A DNA stretch of 7,576 nucleotides from NCBI GenBank assembly GCA_003532195.1, contig DOFA01000218.1, positions 1 to 7,576 of the forward strand, given 5' to 3'. Positions within the stretch are counted from its first letter, which is position 1. Every line of letters starts with the position of its first letter. The translations under genes and the position numbers were made by a program. Origin of the DNA: Clostridiales bacterium. Its GTDB lineage: Bacteria; Bacillota; Clostridia; Saccharofermentanales; UBA5734. Positions 1-5,891 of this stretch are shown in pieces. Below the pieces are notes generated by a model. That model did no database searches and was not told where the DNA came from. It was given only the letters and a program-made list of their open reading frames with translations.

Positions 1-1677
1 CTGGACGAAGTTGAAACCATTGAGCTGACCGTCGCCCGGGGCAAGGCCTGGGAAAGCGGTACCCTCTTTGGCTTGTATCTGGCGTCGGCAACGCCGGAAT
101 CCGTCGCCGCACCGGCGCCGGTCGTCGATGCTCTCGGGCAGCGCATTCAGGGTGAATGGCCGACGAAAACTCATTCGCTGGCGGAAATGCGCCAACGGGT
201 CACCGCTGAATACAGCCAGGCTTTGCACAGTCCCGCCCGGCGCGGTGATCGAAGCCGCTGGGGCGGCTTTCGAGAAAAGCATTTTGCGGCTACCGGCTGG
301 TTCCGCACGGTTCGGGACCAGGGACGCTGGTGGCTCGTCGATCCGGACGGCTATGCCTTTTTTTCGCATGGCGTTTGCTATGGTACCAGGATGGGCGAGT
401 TCGGCTGGTACACCGGTATGAAATCGTTTTACGAAACCGCACCAAAACCGGACGACCCGGTCTTCGCCGGGGCTTTCATCAAGCCGGCGGCAATCGCCGA
501 ATATGTCAAGCGCAATGGTCTCGACCGGCAAAGCGGCCATTGGATGATCAACCCGGCGCGGATTAATATGATGCGTATTTTCGGCTCAGACTGGTGGGAA
601 GCCTGGCGCATGATAACAACCAATCGGTTTCATGAATGGGGGCTCAATACGACCGGCGTCGGCGTCGTCAACTATACCGATGAGCGGCTTGAGGACTTCC
701 TGCGGCTTTCCGGCCTCCCCTATGTCTTATCGCTCAAGGACTTCCCCATGACCAGGCGCCGTATTTTTCGCGATTTCCCGGACGTCTTTGCCGACGAATA
801 TCTGCTGAACAGCCGTGCCTACGCGGTTTCCGGCCTGGCCGCGCATGCGGGCAAACCGGCCCTGATTGGCTACTTCCTAAATAACGAGCCGGAATGGATG
901 TTCCAGGAAGACTGCAACCTGGCTTATGAAATGCTGGTCTGCGAACACCCGCTGGAGACCCGCAAGCACTGGGCGGCCTGGATCAGCGGCCGTTACGCCG
1001 ATATTGGCGAGTTTGGCGTCTGCTGGCAGCTGTCCTGCGATTCCTTCGACCGCCTGCTCGAGCCCCTGCCCCGTTCCTACCGGCCGACGGAACGGGCTAA
1101 AAACGACCTTGAGGCTTACGAGCGGATTCTCATGCGCCGCTATGCCGATATCCCCTTACAGGAATGCCGCCGGGTCACAGGCAATCATCTGTGTCTTGGC
1201 CTGCGCTACAGCAACTATATCCCAAGATATGCCCTGTATAATGATCTGTTCGACGTGCTTTCCTTCAATTGCTACAAACGCGATCCCTCGGAAAAGCTGC
1301 GTCTGGCTGCTTCGGCCGGAAAACCCGTCATCATCGGCGAATGGCATGTCGGCGAACCGGAAAGCGGCCTCTGGCGCTCCGGCCATATCTGCGCCGCCAC
1401 ATCGACCGATCGCGGCAAAGCGTACCGGCATTATGTGGAGACCGCCGCGGCATTCCCCTGCTGTGTTGGCACCCATTATTTCGAGTACAATGACCAGTCC
1501 CTGCTCGGACGCTTCGACGGCGAGCACATGGCGCACGGACTGATCGATTGCACGAACCGCCCGTATCCGGAGATGGCCAGAGCCATTTCAGCCTGCAGCG
1601 ACGCGCTGTACGGCGTGCTGACCGGCAGCCGGCCGCCCTTTGCCGAACCGGTCAGTTATCGCGATCCGGCTTTTTAG
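1..1677 (+). CDS. Glycoside hydrolase, clan GH-A-like (agarase/beta-galactosidase type), 5' partial
   Basis: The reading frame is open from base 1, so the start lies left of the window; 558 codons are visible. The first ~25 residues (LDEVETIELTVARGKAW...) look like the end of a beta-sandwich carbohydrate-binding-like domain. A linker follows, then a catalytic barrel introduced near codon 105 by a GRWWLVDPDGYAFFSHG stretch, typical of GH50/GH42-like and 'agarase' annotated enzymes. Two candidate catalytic glutamates sit where clan GH-A places them: the acid/base in GYFLNNEPEW (Glu codon 886-888) and the nucleophile in VIIGEWHVGE (Glu codon 1339-1341). Retaining hydrolysis of a beta-linked glycan or glycoside is therefore inferred; the substrate is unknown. 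The TTG at base 73 would cut into conserved sequence and is not the start. Location in the cell cannot be judged because the N-terminus is missing. The gene ends 45 bases before the stop of a convergent permease gene. I am confident of a glycosidase, less so of the family. Confidence 0.85.
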   Translation: MDEVETIELTVARGKAWESGTLFGLYLASATPESVAAPAPVVDALGQRIQGEWPTKTHSLAEMRQRVTAEYSQALHSPARRGDRSRWGGFREKHFAATGWFRTVRDQGRWWLVDPDGYAFFSHGVCYGTRMGEFGWYTGMKSFYETAPKPDDPVFAGAFIKPAAIAEYVKRNGLDRQSGHWMINPARINMMRIFGSDWWEAWRMITTNRFHEWGLNTTGVGVVNYTDERLEDFLRLSGLPYVLSLKDFPMTRRRIFRDFPDVFADEYLLNSRAYAVSGLAAHAGKPALIGYFLNNEPEWMFQEDCNLAYEMLVCEHPLETRKHWAAWISGRYADIGEFGVCWQLSCDSFDRLLEPLPRSYRPTERAKNDLEAYERILMRRYADIPLQECRRVTGNHLCLGLRYSNYIPRYALYNDLFDVLSFNCYKRDPSEKLRLAASAGKPVIIGEWHVGEPESGLWRSGHICAATSTDRGKAYRHYVETAAAFPCCVGTHYFEYNDQSLLGRFDGEHMAHGLIDCTNRPYPEMARAISACSDALYGVLTGSRPPFAEPVSYRDPAF

Positions 1678-1682
1678 CCTTT

Positions 1683-1745
1683 AGCAGCGCAGGCCGAGTC
1701 CTCAGCAGCGCAGGTCCCGCCCTCAACAGCGCAGGTCCCGCCTCT
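1683..1745. repeat. Three tandem copies of a 21-bp unit duplicating the permease gene end
   Basis: Three head-to-tail 21-bp units lie at 1683-1703, 1704-1724 and 1725-1745, sharing the core CAGCGCAGG. Copies two and three differ at only a few positions; the first is more diverged in its second half. Read on the minus strand, the copy at 1725-1745 encodes the last residues of the ABC permease (RRDLRC). The next unit repeats the same codons in frame, because 21 is a multiple of three, and each unit boundary carries a stop (TGA, TGA, then TAA). The array fills the gap between two convergent genes. It is a short tandem duplication, not a CRISPR: the units have no spacers. Confidence 0.9.
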
Positions 1746-2526
1746 GAAAGAACAGATAGGTTCCGGCGACCGATACGGCCGTCACGGCCAGGGACAGGAC
1801 AACATAACCGACGCTGACCTGGTTGCGGAACATGATGTCGGCAGAATTAAAGTAACGGAATGGGGTCAGAAAATCCAGCCAATCGAGGCTGTCCTGCAGA
1901 TCAATCAGGACCTTCAGGAGAAAGGTGCCGAGAATGATCGCGGTCGCCAGGCCGGCAGCCCGGGCCGCGCTGTTCGCCCACGCGCCCAGCAGGAGGCCGA
2001 TGCCGAGAAACAGGACCTGGATAATCAGCAGCACGGATGTCACGGCAAATATTTTCCCGGTCAGGGATTCGCCGGTTGTATTGGCCTGGCCGACGAACAG
2101 GGCGGATGCGGCAAAGGTCACGATATTGTAAAGAACGACCAGTGTCAGGGCCGCCAGGATTTTGGCCGTTACCGCTTTGCTGCGCCGGATCGGCTTGACC
2201 AGCAGGAAGTCGGCTGTCTTGTCCCGTTCTTCCTTGGCTATGATCGACACGCCGAGCAGACAGCTGTGGACGATCATCAGCAGAAGAAAATAGAGGAAGA
2301 AAATGCTGAAGAAGACGGCGATCGAACTTAAGTCGAAACCGGCTTCGATGCCCATGATCGTCATCAGTTCCGCGGGCATCGTTTTGAACAGATCGTTGAC
2401 CGTTTCACCAGTCTTGGCAAAAGCCGAATATTTCATCATGCCGGCGGCAACCAGAAAGACCATGGACGCTGACCAGATAAGGAAAGACCGGAAATTGGCT
2501 TTTATTTCGTGCCAGAATAGGTTCAT
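1723..2526 (-). CDS. ABC-2 type transporter permease (second permease of the operon)
   Basis: This 267-residue integral membrane protein is the third gene of the exporter operon. Hydrophobic segments near residues 13-33, 67-95, 121-146, 159-183, 189-210 and 239-260 give the six-helix ABC-2 plan. Between helices two and three lies the conserved cytoplasmic stretch EERDKTADFLLVKPIRR (residues 99-115), which in this family faces the ATPase. A second hallmark, FLTPFRYF, is at about 219-226. The ATG at 2524-2526 is preceded by GAGAGGAGG nine bases upstream, overlapping the end of the previous gene's stop region (18-base gap), so translation is probably coupled. It shares layout and motifs with the adjacent permease but is clearly diverged, suggesting a heterodimeric channel. 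The last codons lie within the 21-bp tandem repeat. The substrate is unknown; drugs, peptides or lipids are typical for such exporters. Confidence 0.9.
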   Translation of the reverse strand: MNLFWHEIKANFRSFLIWSASMVFLVAAGMMKYSAFAKTGETVNDLFKTMPAELMTIMGIEAGFDLSSIAVFFSIFFLYFLLLMIVHSCLLGVSIIAKEERDKTADFLLVKPIRRSKAVTAKILAALTLVVLYNIVTFAASALFVGQANTTGESLTGKIFAVTSVLLIIQVLFLGIGLLLGAWANSAARAAGLATAIILGTFLLKVLIDLQDSLDWLDFLTPFRYFNSADIMFRNQVSVGYVVLSLAVTAVSVAGTYLFFQRRDLRC

Positions 2527-2544
2527 CTTCGCCGACCTCCTCTC

Positions 2545-3342
2545 TTACAGGGAATGAACGTCTTTTTTTTGATAGATCCAATAACCCAGCCCGGTGAACA
2601 CCACAAATACAGCCAGGTCGATGATCAGATAAGTCGAATCGTAGACGCGGCTGGCTAGGATATCCGAGCCCTTAAAATAGGAAAACGGCGTCAGATAGGT
2701 CAGGGGCTTTTCCTGCAAGGATTGGTTGATCAGTTCGATGATGAAGAAGAAAAACACCACTCCGAGCGTAATCGGCATGACCGACTTGATTTTTTGCAGG
2801 ACCGCAGCCAGAGCCAGCCCGATCCCGGCAAAGAAAAGCTGCACGAACAAAATGGAGAAGCAGAGCAAGGTAAAGGTTAAGACGTCAGGTTTATCCGCGG
2901 CCAGCAGATTCGCCGCTGCCAATCCCGCGCCGAAGATGATGATATTTTGCGCAAACAGGCAGATCAGGACCGTCAGAAGCTTGGCGGTCACGACCCGGGT
3001 CCGCCGGACTGGTTTGGTCAGAAGAAAGTCCGCTGCCTTGGCACGATATTCCTCTGATGGCAGTGCCAGGCCAAGCTTCATGCCATAGACGGCTCCGACC
3101 AGGACGATATAGCTGATCGTAAAACTGAGGTAGCCATCAATGCTCGAGAGCTTGACATCGGCAAAGCCGAAAGCCGCCTTGAATTCCTGCGGAAAATTCT
3201 GCAGGAGCTGATCCATCAGAGCAGCGTCGGTCTGGAAAACGTTGAAAAAGCTGATAAAGATGATCAGGGTAGCCAGCATGCCAAACGTAAAATACAACCA
3301 GGAGCGGAATGCCATTTTAAGTTCCTGCTTCAGAATGTTCAT
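2545..3342 (-). CDS. ABC-2 type transporter permease (first permease of the operon)
   Basis: This 265-residue membrane protein has predicted helices near residues 14-35, 70-95, 118-146, 154-181, 187-208 and 236-256. The conserved loop SEEYRAKAADFLLTKPVRR (96-114) and YLTPFSYFKGSDIL (216-229) match the corresponding segments of the next permease, so the two are paralogues that probably pair in one exporter. The ATG at 3340-3342 has GGGGGAGGA seven bases upstream, placed inside the 14-base gap after the ATPase stop, which indicates a tightly coupled operon. The C-terminus IYQKKDVHSL has the usual charged end after the last helix, and its lysine codons form an eight-adenine run on the coding strand. 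The substrate cannot be deduced. Confidence 0.9.
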   Translation of the reverse strand: MNILKQELKMAFRSWLYFTFGMLATLIIFISFFNVFQTDAALMDQLLQNFPQEFKAAFGFADVKLSSIDGYLSFTISYIVLVGAVYGMKLGLALPSEEYRAKAADFLLTKPVRRTRVVTAKLLTVLICLFAQNIIIFGAGLAAANLLAADKPDVLTFTLLCFSILFVQLFFAGIGLALAAVLQKIKSVMPITLGVVFFFFIIELINQSLQEKPLTYLTPFSYFKGSDILASRVYDSTYLIIDLAVFVVFTGLGYWIYQKKDVHSL

Positions 3343-3356
3343 GGTGCTTCCTCCCC

Positions 3357-4244
3357 CTAGTCCGCCTTGTTGTAGTAATGCAGGAAAATCTCCTCGAGGT
3401 CAGGTTCTTCAATCGAGATGTTGTTCAGCCGGCAAACGGCGATTTTATTGATGGCCAGATTGATGTTGCCCATAAACAGGAAAGACACTTCGGCTCCTTC
3501 CCGGGTATAAGAGCTGACGCCCGCGAGCCCGGTCAGGTCCGCCGGGATTTCATCCGCGAATTCGACCTTGATTTTCTTGTAGGCGGTATTGCGCATCGTG
3601 GCAATATCCTCGATCTTGATAATTCGCCCCTCCTTGATGATCGCGACCCGGGAGCATAATTTCTGGACTTCGGGGAGTATATGGGAGGACATCAGGACGG
3701 TCGCGCCCTTTTGGTTTTGCTCCCGGATCAGGTCGAAAAACTTCTTTTGCATCAGCGGATCAAGCCCGCTGGTCGGCTCATCGAGAATGATCAGGCTCGG
3801 GTTATGCAGCAATCCCTGGACAATGCCGACTTTTTTCTTGTTGCCATAACTCAGGTCATCGATTTTCCTGGTCAAATCAAGGTCCATCATTTCGGCCAGG
3901 CGGCGAATCTGCTGCAGATCAGCCCGGCCATAGAAGGACGCCGAATATTTAAGAAGCTCCAGCACTTTCATGTTGTCATAGTAAAAAACTTCGGACGGCA
4001 GGTAACCGATGTTTTTTCGGATTTCATAACCGTACTTGATGCAGTCCTTGCCGAAGATCGTAGCGCTGCCTGACGTTGGGTATATCAGGGACAGCAGAGT
4101 CCGGATGGTCGTCGACTTGCCGGCGCCGTTAGGCCCGATGAAGCCCAGGATCTCGCCTTCATGGACATCGAAGCTGACATCGATGATGCCCCGCGACTTG
4201 CCGTAATACTTGGTCAGGTTCTTGATTTCGACAACATTATTCAT
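3357..4244 (-). CDS. ABC transporter ATP-binding protein of an ABC-2 exporter
   Basis: The first gene of the three-gene operon encodes a 295-residue cytoplasmic ATPase that powers the two permeases. Visible motifs are Walker A GPNGAGKST (residues 37-45), a signature LSYGN (131-135) in place of the usual LSGGQ, Walker B with catalytic Glu and D-loop in LIILDEPTSGLDP (151-163), and the switch His in MSSH (His188). The Q-loop region reads IGYLPSE (79-85) and lacks the standard Gln, as in many exporters of the NatA/Bcr type. A C-terminal domain of ~80 residues follows, as is common in this group. I chose the ATG at 4242-4244 because GGAGG (4251-4255) lies six bases upstream and the protein then begins MNNVVEIKNLTKYYG, the normal N-terminus. 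A longer frame from 4295 would add 17 atypical residues and run past this site. Confidence 0.93.
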   Translation of the reverse strand: MNNVVEIKNLTKYYGKSRGIIDVSFDVHEGEILGFIGPNGAGKSTTIRTLLSLIYPTSGSATIFGKDCIKYGYEIRKNIGYLPSEVFYYDNMKVLELLKYSASFYGRADLQQIRRLAEMMDLDLTRKIDDLSYGNKKKVGIVQGLLHNPSLIILDEPTSGLDPLMQKKFFDLIREQNQKGATVLMSSHILPEVQKLCSRVAIIKEGRIIKIEDIATMRNTAYKKIKVEFADEIPADLTGLAGVSSYTREGAEVSFLFMGNINLAINKIAVCRLNNISIEEPDLEEIFLHYYNKAD

Positions 4245-4392
4245 GCATGGCCTCCACTCAAATACGTTTTGCCAAAATAATTCAGCCAATCTCAATCAAT
4301 AAATCAGTTCATAGAACAAACGGAAACAGAAATGACTTCCCTTTGCCGGGAAAGACATTTCTGCCGAAATCCACATCCTGCTTCAGGCAGGG
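4245..4392 (-). other. Intergenic region upstream of the ABC operon
   Basis: This 148-base gap separates the small gene behind floA from the exporter operon; both are read leftwards. It is AT-rich from about 4256 to 4327, where a promoter for the ABC operon would be expected. A TTGAGA (minus strand, 4290-4295) matches a -35 box at five of six positions, but no good -10 lies at the proper distance, so I do not call a promoter. The right part holds an imperfect hairpin (listed separately). A GGAGG for the ATPase lies at 4251-4255. Confidence 0.5.
4320..4363 (-). terminator. Imperfect hairpin, possible terminator of the floA operon
   Basis: Bases 4327-4334 and 4356-4363 are complementary (8 bp, CAGAAATG with CATTTCTG). 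After a small internal bulge, TTCCC (4337-4341) pairs with GGGAA (4348-4352) around a six-base loop. On the minus strand the stem is followed by a broken T-rich stretch (TTTCCGTTTGTT), so it could end the transcript that carries floA and the small gene. The T tract is weak and the stem has a bulge, so attenuation or a protein-binding palindrome are alternatives. Confidence 0.45.
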
Positions 4393-4728
4393 TTACTTTT
4401 TTTCGCGGCTGCGACGTTTGGAGACAGGCTTGCCCAGTATTTCCGAGAGGATGATACCTTGGGTCAGCGTTGCGCCAGACAGGCCGATCCTGCTGCCAAC
4501 TATGGCCGCTGCCTTGCTCTCGGCCGTGCCCGCCGCCGGAACAGCCAGCGCCGGAGCGGCCGGTTTCGGACTAGGAGCAGCATAGCTGCGAATGTCGGAT
4601 AGTTCCGGTATGCCAGCCGGTCTTTCGCTCAGCGGAAAAGATCTGCCTCTGAACTGGGCGGCAGCCTTGGGATCCATAACCTCGAGAATATTCAACATTT
4701 CATTAATCTGATCAACCAGATTCGCCAT
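4393..4728 (-). CDS. Small hypothetical protein encoded behind floA
   Basis: This 111-residue protein has no function I recognise. The N-terminus (MANLVDQINEMLNILEVMDP) is a short amphipathic helix-like stretch. The middle (about 38-75) is low-complexity and rich in Ala and Pro, like a flexible linker. The C-terminal part (about 75-100, AIVGSRIGLSGATLTQGIIL...) looks like a short hydrophobic/amphipathic helix ending LSEILGKP, followed by a basic tail KRRSREKK. I chose ATG 4726-4728 because GGTGGAG (4733-4739) precedes it by four bases; the TTG at 4759-4761 has no such site. It lies 36 bases after the floA stop on the same strand, so it is probably co-transcribed with floA. Two structured ends joined by a linker would suit an adaptor protein, but that is inference. 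No signal peptide or full membrane helix is evident. Confidence 0.75.
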   Translation of the reverse strand: MANLVDQINEMLNILEVMDPKAAAQFRGRSFPLSERPAGIPELSDIRSYAAPSPKPAAPALAVPAAGTAESKAAAIVGSRIGLSGATLTQGIILSEILGKPVSKRRSREKK

Positions 4729-4764
4729 ATTTCTCCACCACCCCGGCGTTTTCTGACGCAATCC

Positions 4765-5664
4765 TTACATGATGCTCAGCTTGCCTTCGTTCAAGGCCTG
4801 GGCCATCGCTTTCGGCACTTCGGCTTCGGCTGCAACTACCTTGGCCCGCATTTCGACAACGGCAGCCATGTTTTCCTGTTCGCGGGCTACCGCCATGGCC
4901 CGGCGCTCCTCGGCCTTGGCCTGGGCAATCCGCTTGTCGGCTTCCGCCTGGTCAGTCTGCAGCTGGGCGCCGATATTGCGTCCAACATCGACATCAGCAA
5001 TATCGATCGAAAGAATTTCAAATGCTGTGCCGGCATCAAGCCCTTTGCTCAAGACGGTCTTGGAGATGCTGTCCGGATTCTCCAGAACATCTTTATGCGA
5101 CAAAGCTGAACCGATTGTCGTCACGATACCTTCACCGACACGGGCAATGATCGTCTGTTCGCCGGCGCCGCCGACCAGGCGCTCGATATTGGCCCGGACT
5201 GTCACCCGGGCTTTGGCTTTCAGCTCAATGCCGTCTTTCGAGATGCCCGCCACCAGGGGTGTCTCGATGACCTTGGGATTGACGCTCATCTGAACGGCTT
5301 CCAGGACATTGCGGCCAGCCAGGTCGATCGCGGCCGCCCGTTCAAATTCCAGCGGAATTTCCGCCCGCTGGGCTGCGATCAAGGCATTGACCACCTTGTC
5401 CACATTGCCCCCGGCCAGGAAATGAGCTTCCAGGTTGTTGATGTTGACATTCAGGCCGGCCTTGGTCGCCTTAATCAGCGGATTGACCACCCGGGCTGGG
5501 ATAACCCTGCGTAAACGCATGCCAATCAAGTTAAAAATACCAACCTTGACATTGGCCGCCAACGCGGAAATCCATAGCCTGACCGGAACGAAACTGAAGA
5601 ACACGGATAAAAAGATAATAATTGCTGCGATAACCAGCAAATAAACCAGTATATCTCCACCCAT
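4765..5664 (-). CDS. floA: Flotillin-like protein FloA
   Basis: This 299-residue protein is a bacterial flotillin, a membrane scaffold that organises fluid or lipid-raft-like membrane microdomains. A single N-terminal hydrophobic hairpin/helix spans about residues 5-27 (LVYLLVIAAIIIFLSVFFSF). The SPFH-like domain follows, with segments typical of FloA such as IPARVVNPLIKATKAG (55-70), NNLEAHFLAGGNVDKVVNAL (76-95) and DIADVDVGRNIGAQLQTDQA (221-240). An Ala/Glu-rich coiled-coil tail runs from about 239 to 290. The ATG at 5662-5664 has AAGGAG (5673-5678) eight bases upstream, and a strong promoter lies further up. The protein stops at EGKLSIM, whereas FloA of Bacillus subtilis is about 330 residues and continues past this point. 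The gene has its own promoter, and no NfeD-type partner gene is adjacent. Confidence 0.95.
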   Translation of the reverse strand: MGGDILVYLLVIAAIIIFLSVFFSFVPVRLWISALAANVKVGIFNLIGMRLRRVIPARVVNPLIKATKAGLNVNINNLEAHFLAGGNVDKVVNALIAAQRAEIPLEFERAAAIDLAGRNVLEAVQMSVNPKVIETPLVAGISKDGIELKAKARVTVRANIERLVGGAGEQTIIARVGEGIVTTIGSALSHKDVLENPDSISKTVLSKGLDAGTAFEILSIDIADVDVGRNIGAQLQTDQAEADKRIAQAKAEERRAMAVAREQENMAAVVEMRAKVVAAEAEVPKAMAQALNEGKLSIM

Positions 5665-5711
5665 AGCCTTTTCTCCTTTCGGCTTTTCAACCTATTTGCC
5701 ACTCTATTATC

Positions 5712-5740
5712 AGTATAGGTAATTTTGCTTGAGATTACAA
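5712..5740 (-). promoter_or_regulatory. Sigma-A-type promoter for floA
   Basis: On the minus strand TTGTAA (5735-5740) is followed after exactly 17 bases by TATACT (5712-5717), close to the TTGACA/TATAAT consensus. Transcription would start near 5705, giving a leader of about 41 bases that contains the AAGGAG site of floA. Confidence 0.75.
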
Positions 5741-5812
5741 ATGTTCTGATCGAAAAGATCATGTTTATCTGAGATAACCGGCCAGAAATCTGAAATGATA
5801 GCCATACATGAT

Positions 5813-5842
5813 TTGACCATCCAACAACTTTGAGTGTAAGAT
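5813..5842 (+). promoter_or_regulatory. Sigma-A-type promoter for the ATP-grasp gene
   Basis: TTGACC (5813-5818) and TAAGAT (5837-5842) are separated by 18 bases. Transcription would begin near 5850, after the TTG at 5847, which argues against that codon being the start and supports the TTG at 5892. A 7-bp inverted repeat flanks the -10 box. Confidence 0.65.
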
Positions 5843-5877
5843 AGAGTTGTTTGCCCGAAGTAAGTTGATAAAATCTT

Positions 5878-5883
5878 GGAGGG
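5878..5883 (+). promoter_or_regulatory. Ribosome binding site that decides the TTG start
   Basis: GGAGGG lies eight bases before the TTG at 5892-5894, an ideal spacing. No ATG or GTG start with a comparable site occurs nearby in this frame, so it fixes the start of the ATP-grasp gene. Confidence 0.8.
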
Positions 5884-5891
5884 ACTGGCAT

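Larger units (their letters stand above)
5665..5891. promoter_or_regulatory. Divergent control region between floA and the ATP-grasp gene
   Basis: This 227-base AT-rich gap holds two outward-facing promoters (listed separately) and several small symmetric elements between or beside them. A perfect 13-bp palindrome TTATCT-G-AGATAA lies at 5765-5777. TGATC-GAAAA-GATCA lies at 5747-5761. A 7-bp inverted repeat AACAACT (5823-5829) and AGTTGTT (5845-5851) brackets the plus-strand -10 box. These could be operators, but short palindromes are common in AT-rich DNA, so regulator binding is only inferred. No small gene with a credible start is seen here. Confidence 0.6.

Noticed and set aside
68..421. 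Plus-strand frame of 117 codons overlapping the hydrolase
   Set aside because: Arg/Ser-rich translation, wholly inside the glycosidase in another frame; no domain and no ribosome binding site.
926..1543. Plus-strand frame of 205 codons inside the hydrolase gene
   Set aside because: A shadow of the GC-rich hydrolase; its composition is not protein-like and the real frame carries the catalytic motifs.
1668..1679. GGCT-TTTT-AGCC mini-hairpin at the hydrolase stop as a terminator
   Set aside because: The stem is only four base pairs and no T tract follows it.
1683..1745. Tandem repeats read as a CRISPR array
   Set aside because: The units abut directly with no spacers and match the coding end of the permease.
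2563..2570. Eight-base homopolymer near the 3' end of the first permease as a phase-variation or frameshift site
   Set aside because: It encodes the ordinary Gln-Lys-Lys end of the protein only a few residues before the stop, so slippage would have little effect; there is no supporting structure.
4377..4391. CCTGC-TTCAG-GCAGG hairpin followed by T residues as a plus-strand terminator
   Set aside because: No plus-strand gene ends there, and the T run is part of the lysine/arginine codons of the small minus-strand gene.
4729..4761. TTG at 4761 as start of the small gene behind floA
   Set aside because: It would almost abut the floA stop without its own binding site; ATG 4728 has GGTGGAG upstream.
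4769..5293. Plus-strand frame of 174 codons antisense to floA
   Set aside because: A Ser/Ala-rich mirror of the floA coding sequence with no recognisable domain.
5847..5891. Upstream TTG at 5847 as start of the ATP-grasp gene
   Set aside because: It overlaps the predicted transcription start and has no ribosome binding site, while the TTG at 5892 has GGAGGG at ideal spacing.
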